Shown one piece after another: positions 1 to 11,288 of a stretch of 64,000 bases of DNA (within the stretch, counting starts at the first letter, position 1; each line of letters starts with the position of its first letter). Source of the stretch: Batkoa obscura (lineage: Eukaryota; Entomophthoromycota; Entomophthoromycetes; Entomophthorales; Batkoaceae); NCBI GenBank assembly GCA_030770535.1, contig JASVEC010000006.1, positions 1,302,001 to 1,366,000 on the forward strand. The letters are read 5' to 3'. Below the pieces are notes generated by a model. The model worked only from the letters and a program-made list of their open reading frames with translations. It was not told the DNA's origin and did no database searches. The position numbers and the translations under genes are program-made.

Positions 1-2934
1 CATAACAAAATAATTGCATTTTTAAACCTGCATCTGACATGTGTTTTTCAATTGTATAATCAATTGTAGATTCCATAGATAGATTACGAATCAATACACA
101 ATTGACTGGTTGTTTTTGTCGCATTGAATTAACATTCATTTCTTCTTCCTCTACTTTCATATATTTCTTTTTATTTTTATAAGCTATAGAAGGAATTACA
201 CTAGGTAGTTTACTATATGGAGTTTTTGTATATTCTACTGACTTACTTGGATTTTGATCTACTGATATGGAATGAAGTTGATAGTTAGATGCAATTGCAT
301 GTAAAAATTTTCGTTGATAATCTCTCATCGGATTAAATCTTAAAACTCGTTTTAATTCATCTTTAATAAATTCTTCAATTTTAATTTCAATGTTTTGTAC
401 CCATTTTAATTGTGTTGGTGTAATAAATACAAATATATATGGATCATATAACATAGAACTATCTATTATTGTTTCATTATTATTATTATTATTATTATTA
501 ACACCTAATGCTAAAGATAATTTATCATTTCTTTGTTTAATGAAACATTGTTCACTACATAAAATAGTTTGTAATGTTGAGTCCATACCATTACATGTTT
601 TTTCTTTTTTTAAATAACCACATTTACAACTAACTGTTATCATTGTGTTACAAGGTATATCGTTAGAACAAACAGAAGGTGCATGACAAATACCTTGACA
701 AGGATGTTCACAATTTGGTCGAGGTTTATTACAAATAAAATTACATGATGCACCCTCTAATAAACATGGTCCTTCATGACATAATTGTTTACAATGATGA
801 GCACCACAAGGTAACATTTTATTACAAGGTAAACCACACATCGGTTTTAATCTATAACATGGTATATTTTTTAACTCTTTTTTACCACATTTACATAGTT
901 TAGTAGTTAATGTAGTACATGGTGGACATGGCTGATCATCTAAATGACAATTATGTGATAAAGCACTTGAATGTTGACAATCTCTTATCCTTTTACATGG
1001 ATAATTACATCTAGGAGGTTTTGTACCACATGGTACAGGCGCTTGAATTTTAGTTTTTCCACAATTACAAGCTAAATCATCAAAAGATGCTTCCATACAA
1101 GGGGGACATTTTCCATTATGACATAAACTTTGACATTTATGATTCCCACATTTTAATCGTTTATCACAGATTGTTGTACAAATATGCAATCCCTCAATAT
1201 CTTCACTTCCTTTTCTTGAAGCATCACAACAGATTCTATTACATCGATGTTTTAAACAATGTTTTAATTGATTGCACGGTTTATCACATATGATATCGGT
1301 TTGATCTTCAGAACATAATTTCATTTCAAAAATATTACCACATCCGCAATAAGCCTTTATTTCTGTTGAGCAAGGCGGACATTCTCTCTCATGACAATTA
1401 GATCTACATTTATGGCCACATGGTAATAATTTAGAACATATATTTCCGCATAACGGTATTGGATCTAAACAAGAAGTTCTTATTGTTTTACTTAGTCTTT
1501 TAACTTCTTCTTTACCACATGGACAAGTCAATTGAATTTTTGGGTCTAAATGACATTGTCCTGGTAATTCATCCTGAACATGACATGGTTTATTACATAA
1601 ATGATTACCACAATTTAATAATCGATTACATAATTCATCACATGAATAATAACCTAACTGTAATTCAACATTTATCTTACTTTCATTTAAAAGATAAGTC
1701 TCCAATCCAATACCAGTACCACAATTAAATTCTTTTTCCCTTTGACCACAATAACACTTTCTTAAAATCGGTATCTTACAAGGAGAACATGCCCCCTCAT
1801 GACAAGTTAATTCACAATAATGTTCCCCACATCCTAATAATTCTCCACAAATTTCACCACATGATTTACCATCCGCTTCTTTATCTAAGCATCGCGTTTG
1901 ATATGAAAGTTTTCCACAATAACAATAAGAGATTGGAGCTAAAGCAGCACATGGTGGACAGGGGCCTGGATGACAAGGTTCAACACATGGATGGAGGCAT
2001 CGAGTATCTCTATTTTTTCCACAAGTTTGACCACAAGAATGTGGAGAAATATAATTACTAGGTTCCGGATTATGAATTCGTTCACAAAAACATAGATATG
2101 TTTTTGGTAATTCTTGTTGTGAGGTTTGACACCCTGGACAACGCCACTCAAATGAATTAATTGAATTTTCTGATTCTAAAAATCAATTAATTTTAAATGG
2201 ATATAAGAGGGAAAAATGAAATTAAATAACTTACGTTTATCCCCAACTTTAGACCATTTTTTAACACAGGATAAATGAAAGATGGCATAACATGATTTAC
2301 AAGACCATATTTGATGTTTGTTTTTAACATTATCCCAACATACCATACATTCATAGGTGTTATTACTTAACTCATTGATTAATTTACTACGTAAATCTTG
2401 ATCCACTTTTAACTCTTTAGATTGTTTATGTTTACTTTGATCACTTCTTCCTTTCTTTTGTCGAGTGCTTGCATTTTTAGAACTCTTGGTTTTCGACTTA
2501 GATGAGGATTGAGAAGTTTCAGGGCTTGACTCATTCACTCTTTTTGTATTTACATTACTATCTTGCTTTTTGTTGACTTTTTTGGGGTGTGTTCGCTTTG
2601 GTTTATCACTCATTATTGATTTTTTATCAAATTGAGACCCATTGACATTATCTCTATTGGATTCATTACTTTTATCTAATTGACGCTCTTGACTTAAAGC
2701 CCTTGAGCCTGGCTTTTTCCTTTGAGCTCTCTTTTTTGACTTATGCTTATTATCCGAAGTTGAAACTGTATTATTATCATTATCTAAAACTTTATTAGAT
2801 TGTTTTTTAACTTTGAAATTACTTTTAAATACGGAAGCGTTGGGGTTTAAAGTAAATTTAGAAGAAGTAACATCAGTTGAAATTTCTATTTGTTTTGTGA
2901 TACTTGTCGAAGGTTCAGAAATAATTGGGTTCAT
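1..2934 (-). CDS. NF-X1/FAP1-type zinc-finger protein, 3' end outside window
   Basis: Start codon at 2934; one intron at 2176-2234 (GTAAGT donor), then an open frame to the window edge, about 960 residues so far. Residues 1-190 are low-complexity and basic (many Lys, Ser, Asn). A RING/PHD-like cysteine cluster (CMVCWDNV, then CKSCYAIFHLSC) lies near residues 196-226. Exon 2 holds a long series of Cys/His repeats of the NF-X1 type (for example CGQTCGKN, HPCVEPCHPGPCPPC). Close to the left edge an R3H-like segment follows (FIKDELKRVLRFNPMRDYQR, near plus-strand 290-370), matching the domain order of the family: RING-like, NF-X1 repeats, R3H. Known members are transcription regulators or E3-ligase-like nuclear proteins, and yeast FAP1 binds FKBP12. 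I infer the same class; the target is not visible. An Asn run is encoded by a trinucleotide repeat near 478-502. Confidence 0.9.
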
Positions 2935-4541
2935 TTTTTTTGGATAATTGAGAAGGTTGTTGATAGTAGTTGGTTCCTGAATGGTTGTTAAATTGAAGCT
3001 AGTTAGCTTTTTAATTTTTAAAATTGAAGTACAAGTTGAACTGTTGAAGTTTATATCTTTGAATTGAAAAATTTTAGCTTGCGCAGTGGATAATTTTTTT
3101 GAATCACATAACTTAGTTGCACCAAACTTTTTAATAAATTATGGAAAAATTAATTATTGAACCAATCAGCTATAAATTTTACAGGGTTTAAAGTCTATTT
3201 TCATAAACTTCTAAAAAAAGTGATACTATTGAAATAATTTAAATGTAACTCAACTTTTTAAATCATCATGTTTTTCATTTAAAAATCAAATAATAATGAT
3301 AAAGAGCACTGCAACATAAGGATTAAAGTAAAAAAGCGACAAAATAAAAAGTTAAATCACGTTTAAATTATTTTAGTAGTATTGACTAAATTGCTATTTT
3401 GCAGTGTAAAGTAACCACTGAATTCCTAGAATCATAGCTTGTGCTTAGAAAAAATAGATTGATTGTAAAACCAAAGTTAATATTAAATCACATAATTGGA
3501 AAATGAAGTAATAGAAAAACCCAAATTTTATTAAAGTTATAGTTTAAACATCATCTTGTAGTTAGCAAAGTTATAATTATATGATGATGTTTAAACTGGA
3601 ACAGTAAATATAGAGAGTAATGTACATAAATAATATGATATTATTATTGTTGCTTTTGTTGATTATCAAGGTTTGGCTATTATAGAGAATAAGATGCTTA
3701 GATGCTTAAAAGGCGGAGTTCCACTGAGCGAAATTAAGGGTAAAGTTACTATTATTATTAAGTGCGTAGTTGTATTATTAATGTGTCAATGGTCATGTAT
3801 TAAAAAACCAATGCTTTTTTGCTGAAAATTTAGATGGGAACATTTTTTTAAAATTTAGTATTGAAAAGTAAGCAAATTCATTCAAGTACAAAATACTTAA
3901 ATATTTTGTCTTCATCGGGATTTTATTGCCAACGGATTCGATGATTTTAATAGTTTGTTCTATTTTTTCGGCTTAAAATTGGAGATGATCCCGTGATAAA
4001 AATAAATAATTGGGTCTGTTTTTTGTAGGTTAAACAAATGTCCGATTATAATTTTTACCCTAGTAGTCATTCACCTTGAGGTTTCTGCATATTAGTATAA
4101 GAAATAAAAAACTATGAGCTAAAAATTAAAATAGCTAGCTATTTTGTCAGACAGTGTACATTAAGTTTAATTTAATCTTATTTCAATAATCAAAAAGTAT
4201 TTTTTATTCAATGTGCTACTATTTCTTTCATTAAATATTTTATAAATTTAACAAATAACCACCTTTAAATTATCGATACAATTCACAACCAATGCTTTTA
4301 TTCAGCAATTTTTTGTTCAAAAGTAAAAAATCAAACACTCTTATCATCTTCTGTAACAGTAGCCCCCTAACTATCCTAAAGTTTCTTATTATCCCTTTTA
4401 TGATCCAAAGCACAAGTAAGCCGACCCAACCCAAATAACGATCAATACAAACAATACGTTATGAATTGAGGCATAAGTATACTAGTATAATACAGCCAAA
4501 CATCTCCATCTAAAAAAATCATATATTATTATATAGTTAAT
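2935..4541. other. AT-rich intergenic region
   Basis: This lies upstream of the NF-X1 gene and downstream of the dehydrogenase relic. I see no convincing gene. The only clear structure is the palindrome at 3541-3597. Confidence 0.6.
3541..3597. repeat. 15-bp perfect inverted repeat
   Basis: AGTTTAAACATCATC at 3541-3555 is matched exactly by its reverse complement at 3583-3597 around a 27-nt loop. It could be a DNA hairpin, a remnant of a foldback element or a regulatory palindrome. Nothing decides between these. Confidence 0.7.
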
Positions 4542-5604
4542 TCAAATATACTTAAAACTCATACATACTACTAGTATCGAAGAATGAGGCCACTTATAAT
4601 CATTAAAGTAAGATAAGCTAGGTTTTAAACTAGGAATTAATAAACCAAGGAGATAGGCTAAGGCTGAGATAATGGCAGCAAAAGAATTAAGGTAAAAATA
4701 ATATTTTACTAAAGTAGGATTTCTCTTAGATTCAATAAAATAAATCACATGATTAGTGAAGACTTCGGTAGAGATAGGTGAATAAGCTGGAAATAAATTG
4801 GTTAATTTATTTTATTCTTATTTTAAAATAACTCTTACCTTGTAAATAACCAGCACATTCGAATATATAACTATAGATAGAGTTATAAAATGAATCGTTC
4901 TTTTTTTCTTTATAAACTAAATTATTGGCAGTGACATTTGATCTTACAGTTCTAAATAACTATTTAGTAAGCTATTAAATAAAAAATAACTTATTTGCCC
5001 TGGCTTGATAGTTAAAACATCAATATTAAACGGAGCTAATTCTAGTCTCAATGTTTATAATAAAGTACGGATAGCCTACTTAATGGCCCTGTTTTTGTTG
5101 TTTATCTAATTGTGAGAGTAAAGGTAAAAGCCTTGATACAAGTATATGAACTTTAACTTACCATATGAGATGCCACGGCTTGAGTAAGGTTTAAAACTCC
5201 AAATACGTTGGTTGCAAACAATTTATTGACGTGGTGGAGGCTACTTCAATGAATGACTCGCAAGTTTGTACACCGGCGTTATTAATTAAGATGTCAATTT
5301 TTCCTTCAGCTTCTATAGCTTCCTTAATCAGATTTTTGATGTTCTCCTCCTGTGTTACATCTAATTCCATCAATTTACATGGAGATTCTAGAATTTATTC
5401 ACTAGTTTTTTACTTGATAAGACTATATTTGAGATGATTTTGTATTGAAATAAACTTAGGTACCTTCTAAATAATTCGTCTTATTATATCTCTAGCAGTT
5501 GCATATACTTTGTAATTCTTTAAAGCCATTATTTTTGCTAAACAAAAACCCATACCACCATCACTATAACCGGTATTAAATACTATTTCGTTTGTGTCTT
5601 TCAT
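4542..5604 (-). pseudogene. Decayed short-chain dehydrogenase/reductase (AYR1-like)
   Basis: Starting from ATG at 5604 the classical SDR pieces appear in order. There is a glycine-rich nucleotide site (TGYSDGGMGFCLAK, family form TGxxxGxG), then MELDVTQEENI, then ILINNAGVQT (the NNAG motif), then in another frame KLFATNVFGVLNLTQAV (about 5169-5219), then LRLELAPFNIDVLTIKPG (about 5001-5052) and RSNVTANN (about 4915-4948). The frame changes near 5230, in-frame stops occur (for example near 5465), and the stretch that should carry the catalytic Ser and Tyr-x-x-x-Lys is missing between the NVFG and LRLELAP pieces. Intron-like GT-AG segments are still visible. The glycine-rich form resembles fungal 1-acyl-dihydroxyacetone-phosphate reductases. 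I judge it non-functional. Confidence 0.8.
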
Positions 5605-6312
5605 TTTAAATATTATCTTTTGTAAAAAAAATTATTTTGATATCCCAACACTTTATTACTTGTATTTTATTTTATTCGCTTACTTGCTCCCTGATTATTT
5701 TTATTCTTACATTAAAAATGAATTCCTTTCCATTTTTGATTCGGTTCCAGATTGACGTTATTTAATTTCCTAATTACCCAAGGCTTTGTATTCTACTTTA
5801 TTATGAATATGAGCTTGCCAATTAAAAGAACCCTGAAAATAGAGTATATAATTTGGAAAGTAATACTGATCGTTGGCTATTTTTTATTATAAAAATATTC
5901 AAATTATAAACAATTAAAAAAACATATAGAAACTATTCAGCCTGGTGATCCAAGGTTAAATGATAAAATTGGAGACTTATAAAGTTATAAATTTTCAATA
6001 TAATTTGATAAAGCCATCAAAGTTGTTTTATTCAGATATTCAATTAAAGTTGTTCAATTTAATTTAATCTTTGAACCTGGGGTATCTTTAAATCATGATG
6101 GTTTTTAATATTGTATCCTAGAGTTGAATTTCTACTAATATATCATTTTCACTTATGGTTTTATAAATTACTATAATATAGAGAAAATGACTTGAAATCA
6201 CACTATAAACTCAAAAATATTATAGCTTATGTTTTATTTTAACATGTGTGTTATAGATAATTATCAACTTTTATTTATGAATTTCAAGAAAATATCACAA
6301 CATAATTTTAGA

Positions 6313-7656
6313 CTATATGCGTACAAACATCTTTCTGTTAACCATAAGTTTAAGGCTAAAGAAGATCAAAGATCCTAATAAAGCCGAGGTAGCTGCGTAC
6401 ATTATAACAGGGATATAATTAGGTTTAGGTAATCTATAACTTGAAGCGGTTAATATAGCAGATGCAATAGGAGTACCAATTAAGCTAGGGATTCCAGAAG
6501 CAAAATAGAGTAAGCCATTGATACTTGCAATACCTTCAATGCCAAATAATTGTACTACAACTACAGGCGACATTGAAATAACACCTCCTGCAGCTACACC
6601 GTATAAAATATTGAAAAGTGCTAATATGCCAAAAGTATACGAGAATGTCCAAATGAAGAAACAGAAGAAAGAGGTAAGAGTAAGGCAAAGAATAAGGATA
6701 TTAATTCTACCAAAACGATCTCCCAAACTGCCTAATGCAACCCTTCCAATAGCCGATCCGCCGTTTAGTAGCCCAACTAAGATAGCACCTTGGTTATCAG
6801 AAAGATCAATGGATTGGGCGTATTTATTCATAAGCAAGAATGGTACAAGGTAGCCAAAAGAGCTGACAAAGCCACCAAAAAAAATTGCGAGAAATTTACG
6901 ATCTTTAAACTTTGAAAAATCAAACCAAGAATTTTTCTTTGTGACTTTGACCCTTTCTTTTAAAAAAAAGGCAGTGGTTGTTAAGATAATAACAGCAACA
7001 CTTGCCTGTACTCGAAGCGCCCATCTAAACCCTAATTTATTTAAAACATATTGTGTAATCGGACTCAACGCCAAACCACCAATCCCTGAACCAGCCACTG
7101 AAATACCGGTGGCTAAACCAATATGTTTATTAAACCATTGAGAGGGAGCGCTTATAGCCGGCAAAAAGGCAACAGACCCACCAATACCTACCATAACCCC
7201 CTGTGTTAAAAACAAATGCCAAACCTCAGTACTAAAAGAAGCTAGTAGCAATCCTAAGGAATAAACGACTGAACCAATAAGGGCAGAATTACGATAACCT
7301 ATTTTATCTGCTAATCTTCCAGTAAATATAGCTAATAAAGTGTTAAGCGAAGTGCTTAAAGTTCCAATGAAACTTAGCGTAGATAAGGATGCTTCATCTC
7401 TGAATAGTTCATCAGCATAGTATTTGATAAATACTCCGGAGCTGTAAACAACGCCTAGGACTACAAATAGATTGAAAAAACTAGCGGCCACTACGATCCA
7501 ACCTTGAATACCATCCAATTGGGAGTCTTTTTCTGTATCTTCGTCTAGAATATCTTTGTTTGTTTCTTTAAATGTGGTATTAGAATCTAGTGCTAATTCT
7601 ATATCTTTCTTTTGATCTGTTGTTGATGGCTTTCCATTGACCGCGATATCCTTCAT
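6313..7656 (-). CDS. Monocarboxylate-transporter-like MFS permease
   Basis: Intronless, 447 residues from ATG at 7656. The frame stays open upstream, but the next in-frame start would be GTG at 7722, so I prefer the ATG. A hydrophilic N-terminus of about 50 residues (SerThr/Asp/Glu-rich) is followed by about 12 membrane segments. The first, GWIVVAASFFNLFVVLGVVY, and the loop ADKIGYR are typical of the SLC16/MCH (monocarboxylate porter) family. GDRFGRINILI marks the equivalent loop in the second half. Fungal Mch proteins are proton-linked or riboflavin-type plasma-membrane or vacuolar carriers, so the substrate cannot be read here. The gene is isolated, with a dehydrogenase relic downstream and 3.6 kb of AT-rich DNA upstream. 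Confidence 0.88.
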   Translation of the reverse strand: MKDIAVNGKPSTTDQKKDIELALDSNTTFKETNKDILDEDTEKDSQLDGIQGWIVVAASFFNLFVVLGVVYSSGVFIKYYADELFRDEASLSTLSFIGTLSTSLNTLLAIFTGRLADKIGYRNSALIGSVVYSLGLLLASFSTEVWHLFLTQGVMVGIGGSVAFLPAISAPSQWFNKHIGLATGISVAGSGIGGLALSPITQYVLNKLGFRWALRVQASVAVIILTTTAFFLKERVKVTKKNSWFDFSKFKDRKFLAIFFGGFVSSFGYLVPFLLMNKYAQSIDLSDNQGAILVGLLNGGSAIGRVALGSLGDRFGRINILILCLTLTSFFCFFIWTFSYTFGILALFNILYGVAAGGVISMSPVVVVQLFGIEGIASINGLLYFASGIPSLIGTPIASAILTASSYRLPKPNYIPVIMYAATSALLGSLIFFSLKLMVNRKMFVRI

Positions 7657-8467
7657 TCTAGATATTTGTTTTTTATAGAAAACTATATATACTGATTCTA
7701 TACTTGTCCTTTTTATACTCACATTTAAATTAAATTTCTAGTAGCATGTTCTGACTGAATGGAATTCTTTATTCACATTTATTGAAGTTTTAATTATTTG
7801 GAAAAATTAATGAAATTGGAACACTTTATTTTGGTATAATTCGGAGTTAAAGTAGTTATCTACTGGTCATTTATAAAAAAATACCACCGGAATGCATTGA
7901 TGCGGATCACTATTAATAATATTCATTAAATTTTTACAAGGAACAGTGTCTATAATAAGGAAATACATAAAATAGCATTTATAAATAAATTAGAACATTA
8001 TCCTATTCGATGGAATGGCCAATGGCGTTCATTCAAATATTTCAGGAGGCTTCAGTTGCTTTTTTATTGTGTTTATGTACTTTTCTGTAATAATATAGTT
8101 AATAAATTATTTTATTTTAATATTTAGATCATTTTAATATTGTTTTTAGTTTACATTTGGACTAAATCTAATTAAATGTTTCTTAAATATGAATCCGGAC
8201 TAGTCCAAGCTGTAAGTTTACACTAAATAATTTTAATTGTATGTGCTTGTACATCATTTATCCTTCTAAAAAACAAAAACAGTAGCACGTAGTAGCACTA
8301 GACAATTTATAGATAAAAGATTGAATTTAATGAGCAAAAATTTAGACAATTGATAGAATTTTGTTAAAAAAACAAGACTTTATAATTAACTTTTTTACTA
8401 TATTATTAAGTTTCATTTTTATTAGACTTCTCTAAAAATCTAGTTTTTATAAAAAAAATTAATTACA

Positions 8468-9278
8468 GGTGTGCTGGGATTTATATAAACATCTATGAAA
8501 GGTTATAAATGCAAAAGATAAAAAGAAACTAATTAAAACTATAACCACTTTATCAATGATTTAATACAATTTTTATAATTTATATTCATTAAAATTATTA
8601 TAAAATAAAACTTTTATTGATATCAAAACAATAAAGCATGAAAGACTGGTTTCTAAACGTTTATTTAGAAAATTAGACTAATTGTTAAAAACTTTTAGTT
8701 ATTTTTATTTTAGTGCAACTTTTTCAATAAAATACATAAATATATATATATGAGATTTATTGGTTATGCTGCTATATTAGTATTAGTATTTTTTAGCTCT
8801 TTTGCTATATTATTAATTATTTTTATAACAAGGATAAAAATTAATCTAAAAACAGCTCAAGCTTTAAAAGACTATATAAATTATTTTTTTATTAGCGAGA
8901 AAACTGAATTTTAAATAAGTTTTAGCTATTAGGTTTAGTAGAGGATTAACAAATTACTAAAAATTTGATTTTTTTATATTTATACCTGCTTTAAATACTG
9001 AATTATTATATTTTCTCTTTATTTTTTTATTAAATTAGTTGAGCACTAAGGTACTAAAGTAAACTATAAAATCTTAAATTTTTAAAAATATTTGGGAACT
9101 AATTTAATATATTATTGTATTAATATCAATAAGAGACTCATAGTAATTTTAATGAAAGTAAATCGTAAAAATATTATCAGATCATTCATAAATTGATTAT
9201 AAGTTTCAATTGATTTTTTTCTTTCTACCTCTTGCAATTATAACCTTTCATAAATGCTTATATAAATCCTGGCATACC
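8468..9278. mobile_element. Candidate 811-bp terminal-inverted-repeat element
   Basis: The 50 bp at 8468-8517 and the reverse complement of 9229-9278 match at all but about 8 positions; the shared core is GGATTTATATAA followed by TATGAAAGGTTATAA. Similarity stops outside the arms, suggesting element ends at GGTGTGC and GGCATACC. Most mismatches are transitions. No clear target duplication and no transposase is present, so this would be a non-autonomous or decayed DNA element. Confidence 0.55.
8750..8914 (+). CDS. Possible 54-residue membrane peptide inside the inverted-repeat element
   Basis: The frame encodes a hydrophobic stretch (ILVLVFFSSFAILLIIFI, residues 9-26), then a basic, charged tail (TRIKINLK, then KDYINYFFISEKTEF). 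It sits between the arms of the 8468-9278 element. I recognise no family. Short hydrophobic frames arise readily by chance in such AT-rich DNA, so coding is doubtful. Confidence 0.2.
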   Translation: MRFIGYAAILVLVFFSSFAILLIIFITRIKINLKTAQALKDYINYFFISEKTEF

Positions 9279-9401
9279 TTTATATCTGCATTTTATACTA
9301 ACTATTATTATACCTTTTTATGAAGCTTTATGACGTACTATTAATTTAAATACTACTTAAATTATTTATCTATACAATATTTAAAATACAATTTAAAAAA
9401 A

Positions 9402-9470
9402 CCATTTTTTAAGCACTATTTGAGCGGAAAGATTGTTAGTAAAATTCTTAAACAAAAAAATACATTCCCA
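9402..9470 (-). mobile_element. Foldback element copy, truncated
   Basis: This is the right two thirds of the ~101-bp TA-flanked element, reading AGCACTATTTGAGCGG and ending in CATTCCCA followed by TA. The left end is missing. The strand given is arbitrary: minus here means the copy starts with TGGGGATGTTTTTTTTGG on the plus strand when complete. Confidence 0.8.
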
Positions 9471-11288
9471 TATCCTGTTTCGTCATTGTGTAAATTTATA
9501 AATTTCATAATGTATTATTAATATAAAAGCTAGTATTTATTAAACATATTCTTGAATTCTATTATTATTACTAAAATCAATACCGCTTATCTGCGTTTAT
9601 TTTATTTTAAATAAAAATATTAATCTTTTAGATTTTTTTACATTAATAGTTGTTTTGATAAAAATATTATAAATTTTTATTAGAGAACATTTACCGGTTT
9701 TCAGCTATTAATAAATCTATATAAATTTACATCATCTACACCATAAATATACTTTTATAATACTTTTTCATAAATTAATTAATGATAGTTTTTTGTTGTC
9801 TTTAAAAACATATAAAGTACAAAATGATGATAGAAATACAATTTGTGTAAATGGCAAATTAACTTTGCTATACTGATGATAATTTCTCATCCTTATAAAA
9901 TGTTTAAGATTTAACATATTTATAAAAGCCGATTACCTTAATTTTATAAATATGGTTACTTTAAGTTTAAATTATTTATTCTATCTTTATCCATTTTTGC
10001 TTATTATTAATATCTCAATATAAAATAATATAAAATAAAGCTAAAATTAATAAGTTTACTTTTTGTAAAATTTTCAATAAATAGAACCTTTTTAAATAAC
10101 CAAAATATCATTTAAATACTGTACAACTCATGCTTATTCTAAAACATGTACTAGGTCAAAGGTACAACCCATGTTTTATAAAATGAGGATTCGCTTAAAG
10201 TTGTTATCAGGCATTAATAAGAATTATCTTTTATTTTAAGAATAGTTTAAAATAATATTAATAAAAGTCAAAAAAAACTGTTAATGATAATAACGACGGA
10301 AATTAAAAGAAAGAAAAAGTGGAAGCTTTGTAAAGTGAAGTATAGAAGCAAATAGTAACAGTATTAGATAAATGATAACATTTTATTATTTTTAAAACAA
10401 ATCAATAACTTTTGATTAAATAGATTTATATTAAAGTATAAAACTTGATATATGCTACAGAATAATTCCCAAATTAATCTATAAGCCTATTTACTTGAAT
10501 CATCTGAAATAAACGATATGACATTTTTTGCGCTATCTCAAAAGTAGAATGTTGTGTATAGTTACTAAATACTCTAAATGGTTTCAAATATGTTATTTTA
10601 AACCATAAAGTTATACAAATGTTATGATAGGAATTTAAGCGGATGATTATTTTTTGTATCAAACCTACCGAGTCAATGGTTAAAGATCATATGTAATAAA
10701 AAATTATAAATGCAGTTTAACTATTGATAAGCTTTTGAATCTTAAGACAAAATTTTCAAATATATACAAAATTACTTGGTTCTTTAAAAAGATATGAATG
10801 GTAGCCTACCCCGTAATGAAAAAATAGGTAGACTAAATTCTCGGACCCATGCCAATAAAAGTAAATTAATTAATAAATATGCAATTTTAATTGGTTTTGG
10901 AATAAATCGTGAGTTATGAATGAAAAAATAACTTAATCCCTCCCTGAAGTTTATAAGTTATGTGTAACTAAATCACCTGCTATTAAAACTTGTCAAATTC
11001 TGTCTTAACTTAGAATCTAATTACGATACAATTGAAATGATTGGACACCATATCTTAAATATTGTAAATATGGAGATATGGTAATCAAAATATCTTTAAG
11101 AATAAGAAAAGCCGGTATGGAAAGGCAATAAGGCATAATTATGGAAACATATATAATAGCAAAGTTACACATTATTGAAATTATAAAGAAAGAAATTAAC
11201 TTAACTTTGGTCTCCTTTTATTTTAGATTTAAGCAACATCAGGTCATAACAACAAATTACAATATAATAAATAAACATAATATATATA

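Larger units (their letters stand above)
7657..11288. other. Long AT-rich intergenic region
   Basis: This 3.6-kb spacer between divergently transcribed transporter genes holds an inverted-repeat element (8468-9278), a truncated foldback element (9402-9470) and a 9-bp palindrome (ACCATATCT, 11047-11082) about 200 bp before the next start codon. Apart from the small frame at 8750 I see no gene. Confidence 0.6.

Noticed and set aside
390-2061. Several His- and Tyr-rich open frames on the plus strand
   Set aside because: They are antisense shadows of the Cys/His repeats of the NF-X1 gene; all lack homology and end within it.
10474-10662. 62-residue frame on the minus strand
   Set aside because: Low complexity, no family signal, and not supported by splice sites or neighbouring homology.
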